DNA from: Gammaproteobacteria bacterium
Lineage (GTDB): Bacteria; Pseudomonadota; Gammaproteobacteria; Pseudomonadales; Pseudohongiellaceae
Direction: 5' to 3'
Assembly: GCA_030832825.1 (NCBI GenBank)
Contig: JAURIJ010000005.1
Span: forward strand, 1-64,000
DNA: 64,000 nucleotides
Shown: piece after piece, positions 9,218 to 18,157 of the stretch
How the letters are laid out: every line of letters starts with the position of its first letter
How positions within the stretch are numbered: position 1 is the first letter of the stretch
Notes under the pieces: model-generated
Told to the model about the DNA's origin: nothing
Databases searched by the model: none
Seen by the model: only the letters and a program-made list of their open reading frames with translations
Translations under genes and position numbers: made by a program

Positions 9218-9234
9218 GGGCGGACTCCAGGGGC

Positions 9235-10620
9235 TCAGGCGTCAGGAAGTGGCGCGTCGGGCAGGATGGCGACGACGGTGCTGCGCACGGCGCCGCTGCC
9301 AAGCCGGGTGTGCAGTGTCTGGCCGGGCGCGAGCTGCCGGGCGTCGCGCACCAGCTCGTGGCGCTCGGTCCAGGTGATGCTGTAGCCCCGGCGCAGGGTC
9401 TGCAGCGGGCTGATGCTGTCCAGGCTGCGGGCGAGTCCCGCCAGCGCAGCCTGCCGGCGCTGCAGGCTCTGCTGCAGGGCCCGTTGGAGGCGATGCTGCA
9501 GGGCCGCCTGGCGCAGGCTGTGCTGGCGGATCACTGTCAGCGGCGAGCGCAGGGCAAGGGCCTGCTGCATCCCGTGCAGTCGATGTCCGGCGTTCGCCAG
9601 CCTCTGCCGCGTGGCGCGCAGCAAGCGCGCTTCCATCATGTCCAGGGTCTGTGCATGTTCCTGCAGCCGGCGGCCCGGATGCTTGAGCTGTCTGGTCAGC
9701 CAGAGCAGGTCGCGGGTGGCGTGCTGCAGGCGCTCGCCGATCAGCCGGCGCAGCAGCAGGGAGAAGCCTTCCAGCGTCTGCAGCAGCTCGTTCTGGTCCG
9801 GACTCAGCAGCTCGGCCGCTGCCGACGGGGTCGGTGCGCGCAGGTCTGCCACGAAGTCGGCGATGGTGATGTCGGTCTCGTGGCCCACGGCGCTCACCAC
9901 CGGCAGCTCGCTGCCATGGATGGCCCGCGCGACGCTCTCCTCGTTGAAAGCCTGCAAGTCTTCGAGTGAACCGCCACCGCGCCCCACGATCAACACGTCC
10001 AGGCCGAGCTGCGCCGCCCGGCGATTGGCCGTGGCAATGGCCTTGACGATGGCGGGCGGCGCTTCCACCCCTTGCACCGGCACGGGCAGGATGGTGATGG
10101 CGATGGTGGGAAAGCGGCGTCGCAGCACACTCAGGATGTCCCGGATCACCGCGCCGGTGGGCGAGGTGATCACCCCGATGTGGCGCACATGGGGGGGCAT
10201 GGGGCGCTTGCGCTGTGCGTCGAACAGGCCCTCGGCGGCCAGCGTCTGCTTGAGCTGCTCGAAGCGGCGGCGCAGGGCGCCATCGCCGGCTTCCTCGACG
10301 GACTCGGCGATCAGCTGATAGTCCCCGCGCCCCTCGTACAGACTCAGGCGCCCGCGCACCTGCACCTGCATGCCGTCCCGCGGCCGCATGCCGGCGCCCA
10401 TGTTGCGGTTGCGGAACATGGCGCAGCGGATCTGCGCGCCTTCGTCCTTCAGAGTGAAATACCAGTGGCCGGAGGCCGGCAGCGCCAGATTCGAGATCTC
10501 GCCTTCCACCAGCACGTTGGGGAAATGCCCTTCCAGCAGGGATTTCGCGAGGCGGTTGAGGGTGGTCACCGAGAGCACGTCGCGGGGCTGCGTGCTGAAA
10601 TTGTGCTGAAAATTTGACAT
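9235..10620 (-). CDS. xseA: Exodeoxyribonuclease VII large subunit
   Basis: A 461-residue XseA. The N-terminal OB-fold (about residues 15-110, 'VEGEISNLALPASGHWYFTL') is followed by the catalytic domain with 'VITSPTGAVIRDI', 'VGRGGGSLEDL' and 'SAVGHETDITIADFVADLRA', then a long coiled-coil region. With the small subunit XseB it makes an exonuclease that degrades single-stranded DNA into short acid-soluble fragments. The ATG at 10620 (MSNFQHNF...) fits the family; a start 12 codons upstream has no support. xseB is not in the window. Confidence 0.95.
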   Translation of the reverse strand: MSNFQHNFSTQPRDVLSVTTLNRLAKSLLEGHFPNVLVEGEISNLALPASGHWYFTLKDEGAQIRCAMFRNRNMGAGMRPRDGMQVQVRGRLSLYEGRGDYQLIAESVEEAGDGALRRRFEQLKQTLAAEGLFDAQRKRPMPPHVRHIGVITSPTGAVIRDILSVLRRRFPTIAITILPVPVQGVEAPPAIVKAIATANRRAAQLGLDVLIVGRGGGSLEDLQAFNEESVARAIHGSELPVVSAVGHETDITIADFVADLRAPTPSAAAELLSPDQNELLQTLEGFSLLLRRLIGERLQHATRDLLWLTRQLKHPGRRLQEHAQTLDMMEARLLRATRQRLANAGHRLHGMQQALALRSPLTVIRQHSLRQAALQHRLQRALQQSLQRRQAALAGLARSLDSISPLQTLRRGYSITWTERHELVRDARQLAPGQTLHTRLGSGAVRSTVVAILPDAPLPDA

Positions 10621-10672
10621 GTCCGCATGATATGTCACGGCTCCTGTGGCATACAAACACCCAGGAATCAGG

Positions 10673-10689
10673 GTTAATCATGCCTTAAG
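10673..10689 (+). promoter_or_regulatory. Putative PmrA/QseB-type response regulator box, copy 1
   Basis: TTAA occurs at 10674 and again at 10685, an 11-base period, in the frame GTTAAT-N5-CTTAAG. This matches the layout of the PmrA box, a direct repeat of CTTAAK separated by 5 bases. It precedes the cytochrome b gene, with AAGGAG and ATG further downstream. The -10-like hexamer at the same offset as in copies 2 and 3 (10700) is weak, keeping only A2 and T6. Confidence 0.5.
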
Positions 10690-10745
10690 GTCATGCTGCC
10701 AGCCTGAGCCTGCTGAATACCGTCCGCACACCAAGGAGAATCTCC

Positions 10746-11516
10746 ATGAGTGACACCAAGTCGCCTGTCCGTCCCGCCCTGTCCTCGCCCGCCCTGCAGT
10801 CCCATGCCGTCTGAGATGCCGGCGTGCGCTGGTTCGACTGGATCAATGTCCTGTGTGTGCTCGGGCTGATCGGCGTGGGCATCGTCATCCTCAATGCCAA
10901 CTCCCTGGGGGTGAGCAGCGAGGGCAAGGTCGATCTCAAGATCCTGCATGCCTGGCTGGGCTACGCGTTCTCGCTCAACCTGCTGTGGCGGATCCTCTGG
11001 GGCTTCATCGGCAATCCCTATTCGCGCTGGTCGGCCGTGCTGCCCGGCGGTCGCGGCTACGGGGCCGCGCTGCGCGAGTGGATCGCCGGCGCCAAGGCCG
11101 GCACGCCGCCCGCCTACAAGGGCCACAACCCGGCCGCCCGGCTGATGCTGGCCGTGCTGTTCTTCCTGCTCGGCGCCCAGATGATCACGGGGCTGGTGCT
11201 GGCCGGCACCGATCTGTATTTCCCTCCCTTCGGGCATGAGTTCGCCGAGTGGGCCACGGGCTCGGGCGAGGACCATGCCGGGCTGGTGGGCCTGGTGCCC
11301 GGCGCCAAGGAGATGCTGGATCCGGAGGGCTATGCCGCCATGCGCCGCTTCCGCGAGCCCTTCATCGAGATTCACGAGATCGGCTTCTGGGCCATGCTGG
11401 TTGCCATCGTGCTGCACATCGGCGCCGTGGTGGTGAGCGACATCAAGGAAGGCAATGGCTTGATTTCCGCCATGTTCAGCGGCCGCAAGGTGTTCACCGA
11501 GGAACCCCGCGAGTGA
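10746..11516 (+). pseudogene. Cytochrome b561/b6-type membrane cytochrome gene with an in-frame TGA
   Basis: From the ATG at 10746, which has an excellent AAGGAG seven bases upstream, the frame runs 22 codons to a TGA (10812-10814) and then continues uninterrupted as a four-helix cytochrome b of about 230 residues. Relatives have Trp at that place ('V-W-D...R-W-F-D-W'), so a TGG-to-TGA change explains it. Candidate haem-ligand histidines are visible at 'LKILHAWLGY', 'FIEIHEIGFW' and 'VLHIGAVV'. The family carries electrons between quinones and periplasmic partners. A GTG at 10824 could restart translation but lacks a ribosome binding site. The gene sits behind the same regulatory box as the next two operons. 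Confidence 0.75.
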
Positions 11517-11535
11517 GCTGCAAAAACCCTGCGGT

Positions 11536-11552
11536 CTTAATAGTCAATTAAG
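11536..11552 (+). promoter_or_regulatory. Putative PmrA/QseB-type box, copy 2, with -10 element
   Basis: CTTAAT-N5-ATTAAG: TTAA at 11537 and 11548, again with 11-base spacing. A -10-like TACAGT begins at 11563, 11 bases after the box, giving a predicted transcript start near 11575 and a leader of about 28 bases to the ATG at 11603. Activator-dependent promoters of this class have the regulator box in place of a good -35 element. Confidence 0.6.
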
Positions 11553-11602
11553 ATTCGCGTCCTACAGTGGCGACATGATCAGCCAAAACGGAGCCCTCGA
11601 TC

Positions 11603-12319
11603 ATGTCAGCCACGTCGCTTTGCACCAGTGTTGCCAGTGCCCTGAATTTTCCGCTCGCCACGCCAGCCGCGTCCGAGCAGCTCAGTCTGCATTCCCCGCT
11701 TGCCTTCCACCGGGCGCAGATCGAGCAGTTCATTCATGTTCGTTACGCCGAGACCTACGGCGCTGACATCTCTCATTTCCTGCCCCTGCTGATGGCCAGC
11801 TGGCGCGAGGGCGAAGTGGCCGGCGTGCTGGGCCTGCGTCCAGGACAGTCGGGTCGCTTCTTCGTGGAGAACTATCTGGAAAAGCCGATGGAGGCCGTGC
11901 TCAGCGAGCGACTCGGCGAGACCGTGCCGCGCGCGTCGCTGATCGAGACCGGCAAACTGGCCGGCACACGCGGCAGCAGCCAGCTGCTGTTCATCGTGTT
12001 GACGGAAGTGCTGTACCGGTCCGGTTTCCGCTGGGTCACCTTCACCGCCACCGCCCAGGTCAGTGCCCTGCTGCAGCGTCTGGGCTTCGCGCCGCAGGCC
12101 CTGTGCGAGGCCGACCCGCGCTGCCTGGGTGAACACGCCGGCGCCTGGGGCAGCTATTACGCGAATCGTCCCTGGGTCGTGGCCGGCGATGTCGTGCAGG
12201 CCCATCAGACCCTGCAGCGCAATGAATTCGCCCAGAAGCTGCTGCGCGAGCATGCCGATGAGATCGACCGCATCGTGGCCGAACTCAAGCCCTGCAGCGA
12301 GGAGTCCTTCCATGCGTGA
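11603..12319 (+). CDS. Thermostable hemolysin family protein (GNAT-like)
   Basis: A 238-residue member of the family named after Vibrio thermostable (delta) hemolysin. The central part ('IETGKLAGTRGSSQLLFIVL', then 'LYRSGFRWVTFTATAQVSAL' and 'LQRLGF') has the strand-helix pattern of GNAT/acyl-homoserine-lactone-synthase-like acyltransferases. There is no signal peptide or obvious membrane segment, which argues against a secreted toxin. It is the first gene of a long operon and overlaps the start of the ligase gene by 8 bases. The name is historical; from the context I infer an acyl-transfer role using the adenylate made by the next gene. The substrate is unknown. Confidence 0.75.
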   Translation: MSATSLCTSVASALNFPLATPAASEQLSLHSPLAFHRAQIEQFIHVRYAETYGADISHFLPLLMASWREGEVAGVLGLRPGQSGRFFVENYLEKPMEAVLSERLGETVPRASLIETGKLAGTRGSSQLLFIVLTEVLYRSGFRWVTFTATAQVSALLQRLGFAPQALCEADPRCLGEHAGAWGSYYANRPWVVAGDVVQAHQTLQRNEFAQKLLREHADEIDRIVAELKPCSEESFHA

Positions 12320-13898
12320 ACTGTGGGCTGCGATCAACGCGAATGCGGCAACCCGAGGGGACGACAGTGCCCTGATGGTGTTCGATACCGCCCTGGAAAC
12401 GGCCTACACCTGGAAGCAGTTGCAACGGGCTGTGCGACGTCTGGTATGGCGTCTGCGCCAGGATCGCGTCCGCGTGCTGGCGCTGGCAGCCGACAATGTC
12501 CCGGCCTGGGTCATCGCCGACATCGCCTGTGGTGTGGCCGGCATCACGCTGCTGCCGTTGCCGGGCTTCTTCGCGCCGGGTCAGCTGCAGCATGCGCTGC
12601 ACACAGTGCCTGTCGATGCGCTGCTGCATGACGCCACGCTGCCGGATGCCGTGGTGGCTGCCCAGAACCCGGCGCCGGTGTCGTCACACAGGCTGTTGGG
12701 CCTGCACTATCGCCGCTTCGAGCGTGATGAGCGGGCTCTGGCCGCGCGCGTCGACTCCCTGCCACAAGGCACCAGCAAGATCACTTTCACCTCTGGCTCC
12801 ACGGGCACGCCCAAGGGCGCCTGCCTGAGTGCCGGCCATCTGGAGGCCGTGACCACGTCCATCGTTGCTGCCACGCAGTCCTGCGAGATCACGCGTCACC
12901 TCTGTGTGCTGCCCCTCGCGACTCTGCTGGAGAACGTCGCCGGCGTGCATGCCCCTCTGCGCAGCGGGGCCGCCGTGGTGCTGGTGCCGCAACAGCGTCT
13001 GGGCTTCAACGGTGCCAGCGGATTCTCCCTTCCGGCCTTTCTCGACGTGCTCTCGCACTGCCGGCCGCAGAGCCTGATCCTGATTCCGCAACTGCTGGAA
13101 GCCCTGGTGATGAGCGCCGCGTCCGGCTGGAGGCTGCCCGACTCCCTGCGTTTCGTGGCAGTCGGCGGCGCCAGTGTGAATCCTGTGCTGCTCGAGCGTG
13201 CCTGGCAGTTCGGCATTCCGGCCTTCGAGGGTTATGGGCTTTCCGAGTGCGGCTCGGTGGTGAGCTTGAACACGCCCGGACAGCGTCGCAACGGCAGCCT
13301 CGGCCGACCGCTGCCGCATGTGCGTGTCGAGATTCACGACGGCGAGATCCAGGTCTTCGGTCCGCGCTTTCTGGGCTATGCCGGCGACAAGGCGTCGTGG
13401 CTGCCGCAGGACGACATCACGCCGCTGGCCACGGGTGACCTCGGCCATCAGGACGCCAACGGCTATCTGCATTTCAACGGCCGCCGCAAGAACCTGCTGG
13501 TGAGCAGCTTCGGCCGCAACATCAGTCCGGAATGGGTGGAAACCCAGCTGGCGGCCAGTCCCTGCATCGCGCAGAGCATCGTGTTCGGGGATTCGCGTCC
13601 CTACTGTGTGGCGCTGGTGCAGCCACGCCACCCCCGCATCCGCGATGAGGAGATCAACGCCAGCATCACTGCCATCAATGCCGCGCTGCCCGACTATGCC
13701 CGCGTGCAGCGCTGGGCACGCCTGAGCGAGCCGCTGGTACGCGGCAGCGGGCTGGAAACGGATCTGCTCACCAGCAATGGACGACCGCGTCGCGCGCAGA
13801 TCGCGCAGCGTTTCGCGGCCACGCTCGAGGCGCTGTACAGCGCATCCAATGACGACATCCTCACCCCCCACCAGGAGGCAACGCACCATGTTCTATGA
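12312..13898 (+). CDS. AMP-binding acyl-CoA synthetase/acyl-adenylate ligase
   Basis: A 528-residue ANL-superfamily enzyme. It contains the P-loop-like motif 'TFTSGSTGTPKGACLS', the adenylate-binding 'AFEGYGLSECG', 'LATGDLGH' and the hinge region 'FNGRRKNLLVSSFGRNISPE', like long-chain fatty acyl-CoA ligases. It activates a carboxylic acid, probably a fatty acid, with ATP. I chose the ATG at 12312, which overlaps the upstream stop by 8 bases, rather than longer frames that run into the hemolysin-like gene. Its end overlaps the next gene by 11 bases, so translational coupling across the operon is likely. Acid specificity cannot be read from the sequence. Confidence 0.88.
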   Translation: MRELWAAINANAATRGDDSALMVFDTALETAYTWKQLQRAVRRLVWRLRQDRVRVLALAADNVPAWVIADIACGVAGITLLPLPGFFAPGQLQHALHTVPVDALLHDATLPDAVVAAQNPAPVSSHRLLGLHYRRFERDERALAARVDSLPQGTSKITFTSGSTGTPKGACLSAGHLEAVTTSIVAATQSCEITRHLCVLPLATLLENVAGVHAPLRSGAAVVLVPQQRLGFNGASGFSLPAFLDVLSHCRPQSLILIPQLLEALVMSAASGWRLPDSLRFVAVGGASVNPVLLERAWQFGIPAFEGYGLSECGSVVSLNTPGQRRNGSLGRPLPHVRVEIHDGEIQVFGPRFLGYAGDKASWLPQDDITPLATGDLGHQDANGYLHFNGRRKNLLVSSFGRNISPEWVETQLAASPCIAQSIVFGDSRPYCVALVQPRHPRIRDEEINASITAINAALPDYARVQRWARLSEPLVRGSGLETDLLTSNGRPRRAQIAQRFAATLEALYSASNDDILTPHQEATHHVL

Positions 13899-14565
13899 CA
13901 CCTTGAAGCAGGAAACCGCCGGAGAACAGATGGCGCTGGTCAGCAGCGAGATCATCACCCGCTGCATGGCGCGCAACATCACTCTGGACGAATACATTGC
14001 CTATCTCACCCAGGCCTATCACCACGTGAAGTTCACCGTGCCGCTGCTGATGGCGGTGGGCGCACGTCTGCCCGAGAGTCGTGAGTGGCTGCGCGTGGCC
14101 GTGGCCGAGTACATCGAGGAAGAGATCGGTCATCAGGAGTGGATCCTGAACGACATCGCCGTCTGCGGCGGCGACAAGGAAGCCGTGCGACGCAGTCAGC
14201 CGGCCATGCAGACCGAGCTGATGATCGCCTATGCCTGGGACATGGTGAATCGTCGTGACCCCATCGGCTTCTTCGGCATGGTGCACGTGCTGGAAGGCAC
14301 CAGTGTGAACCTGGCCGACCACGCCGCCGATCAGATCAAAGCGACGCTCAATCTTCCGGAACGGGCATTCAGCTATCTGCGTTCCCATGGCAGCATCGAT
14401 CAGTCGCACATCCAGCATCTGGAGGGACTGATGAATCGCTTCACCGACCCTGCCGATCAGGCGCTGCTGATTCACAGCACGAAGATGTTCTTCCGTCTGT
14501 ACAAGGGCGTGTTCGACAGCGTGCTGGAGCGTCCTGCCCAGACTGCCGTGCGCAGCGCGGCCTGA
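13888..14565 (+). CDS. Haem-oxygenase-like diiron oxidase (TenA/UndA-like)
   Basis: A 225-residue all-helical protein of the 'iron-containing redox enzyme'/TenA-like class. Candidate metal ligands are in the expected order: Glu77-79 and His82 ('EEEIGHQEW'), Glu136 ('VLEGTS'), then Asp171 and His174 ('DQSHIQHLE'), similar to the diiron site of UndA-type enzymes, which oxidise fatty acids. It begins inside the end of the ligase gene behind AGGAGG (13873-13878). Together with the ligase and the SDR this implies an O2-dependent modification of an acyl substrate. A thiaminase role (true TenA) is unlikely because of the iron-ligand pattern and the neighbours. Confidence 0.7.
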   Translation: MFYDTLKQETAGEQMALVSSEIITRCMARNITLDEYIAYLTQAYHHVKFTVPLLMAVGARLPESREWLRVAVAEYIEEEIGHQEWILNDIAVCGGDKEAVRRSQPAMQTELMIAYAWDMVNRRDPIGFFGMVHVLEGTSVNLADHAADQIKATLNLPERAFSYLRSHGSIDQSHIQHLEGLMNRFTDPADQALLIHSTKMFFRLYKGVFDSVLERPAQTAVRSAA

Positions 14566-14575
14566 GGAGGCATTC

Positions 14576-15376
14576 ATGCGCGTACACGGCAGAACGATCC
14601 TGTTGACGGGAGCCACCGGTGGCATCGGTCGCGCGCTCGCGCTTACCCTGGCCGAGGCCGGCGCGCAGCTGCTGCTGGTGGCGCGCGACGCCGTGGCGCT
14701 GGAGCAGCTGGGGCGGGCACTGCCGTGTGCAGGCGCACCGCATCGCTGGCTGTCCGCCGACCTGACGCAGGAAGCGGCACGCGACGAGGTGGTTCGCATC
14801 TGTGCCGAGGCGCCGTTGTCGATGCTGATCAACAATGCCGGCACCAGCGAGCTGAACTTCCTGCAGGACACGCTTCCCGAGACCATTGAGCGCCAGTTCG
14901 CCCTCAATCTCACCGCGCCGGTCCTGCTGACGCGCCTGTTGCTGCCCAAGCTGCTGACACAGCAGAGTGCCCTGGTGCTCAACGTCGGTTCGGCCTTCGG
15001 CAGCATCGGATATCCTGGCTTCAGTGTGTACTGTGCCAGCAAGTTCGGCTTGCGCGGCTTCAGTGAGGCACTGCGCCGGGAGCTGGCCGACACCGGTGTC
15101 GGCGTGCTGCACATCGCCCCGCGCGCCACGCGCACAGCGCTCAACAGCGAACGGGTGGTAGCGATGAATCATGCGCTCGGCAATGCCATGGATGACCCTC
15201 TGCAGGTGGCCCGGCAAGTGCTGCAGTGCATCGAGCGCGACCGCCGTGGCACCGTGGTGCTGGGCTGGCCCGAGCGTCTGTATACCGTGATCAACGCCGT
15301 GCTGCCCGCTGTCACCGATCGCGCCCTGCGCAAGGCGCTGCCCGTGATTCGGCGCTTTGCCCGGCCGCAACCCTGA
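14576..15376 (+). CDS. Short-chain dehydrogenase/reductase (SDR)
   Basis: A 266-residue classical SDR: the NAD(P)-binding 'TGATGGIGRA' at the N-terminus, 'INNAGTSELNF' at about residues 83-93, a Ser and the 'YCASK' catalytic Tyr/Lys around residues 150-156. The C-terminal extension ('TVINAVLPAVTDRALRKALP') is hydrophobic and amphipathic, as in SDRs acting on membrane lipids. It follows the diiron gene by 10 bases with a GAGG ribosome site. It probably reduces or oxidises the product of the ligase/diiron steps; direction and substrate are inferred only from context. Confidence 0.85.
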   Translation: MRVHGRTILLTGATGGIGRALALTLAEAGAQLLLVARDAVALEQLGRALPCAGAPHRWLSADLTQEAARDEVVRICAEAPLSMLINNAGTSELNFLQDTLPETIERQFALNLTAPVLLTRLLLPKLLTQQSALVLNVGSAFGSIGYPGFSVYCASKFGLRGFSEALRRELADTGVGVLHIAPRATRTALNSERVVAMNHALGNAMDDPLQVARQVLQCIERDRRGTVVLGWPERLYTVINAVLPAVTDRALRKALPVIRRFARPQP

Positions 15377-15426
15377 CGCCGGCGAAATGTTCCTCTGACC
15401 CCATTCAAACCATCCTGGAGAAGCCC

Positions 15427-16053
15427 ATGAAAATTCGTCATCTTGCCTTGCTCGTCACGCTCCTGTGGGCGGCCGCCTCGCAGGCGCAGACCAGCCCTGC
15501 CGTCGCTGCCCTGCAGGATCGCTGGGCGGAAATCAATTACCTCACCCAGGGCGATGCCCAGGTGGAAGCCTTCAGCGTGCTGATCGAGGAAGCCCGCAAG
15601 CTCACCGAGGCCGAGCAGGACAGCCCCGAGGCATGGATCTGGAGTGGCATCATCAAGTCCAGCTATGCCGGCGTGAAAGGCGGGCTGGCGGCCCTGTCAG
15701 CAGCCAAGGCGGCCAAGGCCGATCTGGAAAAGGCCATCGCTCTCAACGGTGAAGTCATGGAAGGCTCTGCGTACACCAGTCTGGGCGTGCTCTATCTGAA
15801 CGTGCCGGGCTGGCCGGTGGCCTTCGGCGATGAGGACGAGGGCGTGGCTCTGTTGCGCAAAGGTCTTGCCATCGGCCCCGACGCGATTGACTCCAACTAT
15901 TTCTACGCGGAGTATCTGTTCAAGAGCGACAAGTTCGAGGAAGCCCGGCAGTATCTGCAGAAGGCGCTGCAGGCGCCGGCCAGACCCGGCCGCGAGATTG
16001 CTGACCAGGGGCGACGCCAGGAAATCGAGAAGATGCTCGCGCAGATGCGCTGA
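15427..16053 (+). CDS. Exported TPR-like protein
   Basis: A 208-residue protein with a signal peptide (cut after 'AASQAQ') and helical repeats of the tetratricopeptide type over most of its length ('AWIWSGIIKSSYAGVKGG', 'YAEYLFKSDKFEEARQYLQK'). It is predicted to be periplasmic and to mediate protein contacts. It lies between the SDR and response regulator genes in the same direction, with 15 bases to the latter. The start at 15427 follows a GGAG site and gives the signal peptide directly. No enzymatic role is evident. Confidence 0.75.
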   Translation: MKIRHLALLVTLLWAAASQAQTSPAVAALQDRWAEINYLTQGDAQVEAFSVLIEEARKLTEAEQDSPEAWIWSGIIKSSYAGVKGGLAALSAAKAAKADLEKAIALNGEVMEGSAYTSLGVLYLNVPGWPVAFGDEDEGVALLRKGLAIGPDAIDSNYFYAEYLFKSDKFEEARQYLQKALQAPARPGREIADQGRRQEIEKMLAQMR

Positions 16054-16068
16054 AGCACAGGGAATGCA

Positions 16069-16740
16069 ATGCAAGTCATGCTGGTGGAAGACAATGCGAT
16101 GCTGGCAGCGGCCGTGGCGAAAGCGCTGCGCACGGCCGGCTTCAGCGTGAATCACGTCAGTCGGGGCGATCAGGCGCTGGCGGCACTCAAGACCTCGAAG
16201 CCCGACATCCTGGTACTGGATCTCGGGCTTCCCGGCATGGATGGGCTGGAGGTGTTGCGGGGCGCGCGGCGAGCGCAGTTCACCAATCCGGTGCTCATCC
16301 TGACGGCGCGGGACAAGACTCAGGACAAGGTGGCCGGTCTGGACAGCGGCGCCGACGACTACCTCGCCAAGCCCTTCGAGATGGACGAGCTGCTGGCCCG
16401 CCTGCGCGCGCTGGAGCGTCGACTGGGCAGCGTGAAGAGCGCCAGCATCGTGATCGACGAGGTCAATCTGGACACCCAGACGCTTGAGGTGTCGGTGGCC
16501 GGCGTGCCGCTCACACTGTCGCGCCGCGAGTACATGCTGCTCAAGGCCCTGATGGAGAGCGCCAACAAGGTGCAGACCCGGGACATGCTGGACAGCAAGC
16601 TCTACGGCTGGGGGGAGGAAGTCAGCAGCAACTCCGTCGAGGTTCACATTCACAATCTGCGCAAGAAGCTGCCTGCGGGGTTCATCCAGACCGTGCGCGG
16701 GCTGGGCTATGTGGTGAAGAAAGGGGGAGGTGGCAGCTGA
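16069..16740 (+). CDS. OmpR/PmrA-type response regulator
   Basis: A 223-residue two-component regulator: a receiver domain with the acidic pocket E7-D8, phosphoacceptor Asp51 ('LVLDLGLPGMDG'), Thr79 ('ILTA') and Lys101 ('AKPFEM'), and a C-terminal winged-helix DNA-binding domain ('VEVHIHNLRKKL', 'IQTVRGLGYVVK'). The sequence looks closest to the QseB/PmrA branch. That branch binds direct repeats with 11-base spacing, and such repeats occur ahead of its own operon (11536), the next operon (20109) and the cytochrome b gene (10673). It likely autoregulates the operon. Its stop overlaps the kinase start. Confidence 0.9.
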   Translation: MQVMLVEDNAMLAAAVAKALRTAGFSVNHVSRGDQALAALKTSKPDILVLDLGLPGMDGLEVLRGARRAQFTNPVLILTARDKTQDKVAGLDSGADDYLAKPFEMDELLARLRALERRLGSVKSASIVIDEVNLDTQTLEVSVAGVPLTLSRREYMLLKALMESANKVQTRDMLDSKLYGWGEEVSSNSVEVHIHNLRKKLPAGFIQTVRGLGYVVKKGGGGS

Positions 16741-18157
16741 GCGCCGAGCAACTCTTGCCATGACATCGATCCGGATCTTCCTCACGCTCAGCGTGAGCGC
16801 TCTCATCCTGCTCGTCAGCTTCCTGTCTGCGATCCGCGGTTTTCGCGAGAGCATGGTCGAGGCTGAACTGCTGTTCGACCAGCAGTTGCTCGAGCACGCC
16901 AAGATGCTCAGTCTGCTCAACCCCTCGGCCTTGAGCGGCGGGGTGCGCGTGGTGCAGGACCTGGTGCTGCCGAACGTGGTCAATCCGGAACTGGGCGACG
17001 AGATGCAGATCGCCTATCAGATATTCACGGAGCAGGGCGGCTTGATTCTGCGCTCGGTGCTGGCCCCCGTCACGCCCATGAGTCCCTTCGAGGTCGGCTT
17101 TCGTGAAGTCAATTTCGGCAGCTATCGCTGGCGGGTGCTGGCCATTCTGGACGAGGAACAGTCCCACTGGGTGTTGACGGCCCAGCGCATCGACATTCGC
17201 TACGACCTGGCAGAGGGCATCATCCTGGATGCCGTGGTGCCGACCATCGTCACCGTGCCCCTGGCGGCCGTGCTGATCTGGCTGTTCGTGAGTTTCGGCC
17301 TGCGACCCCTGCAGACCCTGGCGCGCGAGGTGCAGGCCCGGGAGGCCAGCGATCTGAGCCCCGTGCGACTGGATCAGGTGCCACGGGAGCTGACGCAGCT
17401 GAGCCGTTCCATCAACGATCTGTTGCGCCGGCTGCATGGCTCCTTCGAACGTGAAAAACGCTTCGCCGCCGATGCCGCCCATGAGCTGCGCACGCCGATC
17501 AGCATTCTCAAAGTGCAGGTGCACAATCTCCTGCAGGAATTGGAGGCACCGGCAGCGCGGGCAAGCGCCCGCGAGCTGCGCGAAGGCATCGATGCCATGG
17601 GGCATCTGGTGGAGCAGATCCTGGAGCTCAACCGCACGGCCCCGGATCAGTACTCCATGCGCTTCCAGCCTCTGGATCTGCATGCGCTTGCCCAGGAAGT
17701 GGTCAGCCAGGATTTCGACCAGATCCTGCAGCGGGGGCAGGAATTCGAACTGGAAGGGGGGGGCGGCACGGTGCTGGGGGACGCGACAGCCCTGCGTTCG
17801 CTGTTGCACAATCTGCTCACCAATGCGAGCAAGTACACCCCGGAAGGAGGGCGACTGCGGCTGCGCGTAGCGCCCGACGACCATGGCACCTGCTGCACCA
17901 TGGAGGACTCCGGTCCGGGCATTCCCGAGCAGTATCGCGAGCGCGTCTTCGATCGCTTCTATCGCCTGCATGGCGATCAGCACGATTCGGGCGTCAGCGG
18001 TTCCGGGCTGGGACTGGCCATCGTGAAGCACATTGTAGACATGCACCACGCCAGCATCACGCTGGGTCGCTCCGAGCTGGGCGGCCTGCAGGTGCTGGTG
18101 CGATTTCCCGCCGCCGGAGGCGGTCGTATTGCAGGTTTGCCAGAGGAGGCAGCGTGA
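16730..18157 (+). CDS. Membrane sensor histidine kinase
   Basis: A kinase of 475 residues from the GTG at 16730, or 465 from the ATG at 16760. Two transmembrane helices flank a periplasmic sensor region of about 130 residues, followed by a HAMP-like linker, the dimerisation/phosphoacceptor box 'DAAHELRTP', and an ATPase domain with the N box ('NLLTNASKYT'), 'EDSGPGIP' and 'GSGLGLAIVKHI'. It is the partner of the response regulator, whose stop it overlaps. I see no clear ExxE iron-binding motif of the PmrB type in the sensor region, so the signal is unknown, although iron-uptake genes follow directly. Confidence 0.88.
   Translation: MAAERRATLAMTSIRIFLTLSVSALILLVSFLSAIRGFRESMVEAELLFDQQLLEHAKMLSLLNPSALSGGVRVVQDLVLPNVVNPELGDEMQIAYQIFTEQGGLILRSVLAPVTPMSPFEVGFREVNFGSYRWRVLAILDEEQSHWVLTAQRIDIRYDLAEGIILDAVVPTIVTVPLAAVLIWLFVSFGLRPLQTLAREVQAREASDLSPVRLDQVPRELTQLSRSINDLLRRLHGSFEREKRFAADAAHELRTPISILKVQVHNLLQELEAPAARASARELREGIDAMGHLVEQILELNRTAPDQYSMRFQPLDLHALAQEVVSQDFDQILQRGQEFELEGGGGTVLGDATALRSLLHNLLTNASKYTPEGGRLRLRVAPDDHGTCCTMEDSGPGIPEQYRERVFDRFYRLHGDQHDSGVSGSGLGLAIVKHIVDMHHASITLGRSELGGLQVLVRFPAAGGGRIAGLPEEAA

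Noticed and set aside
10746-11516. TGA read as Trp or selenocysteine in the cytochrome b gene
   Set aside because: TGA is the ordinary stop of many genes in the window (for example guaB, hsdM, trmD), and no selenoprotein context or hairpin directly after the codon is evident.
11603-12319. A secreted haemolytic toxin
   Set aside because: No signal peptide, no export genes, and an internal position with biosynthetic enzymes; the family name alone is not evidence.
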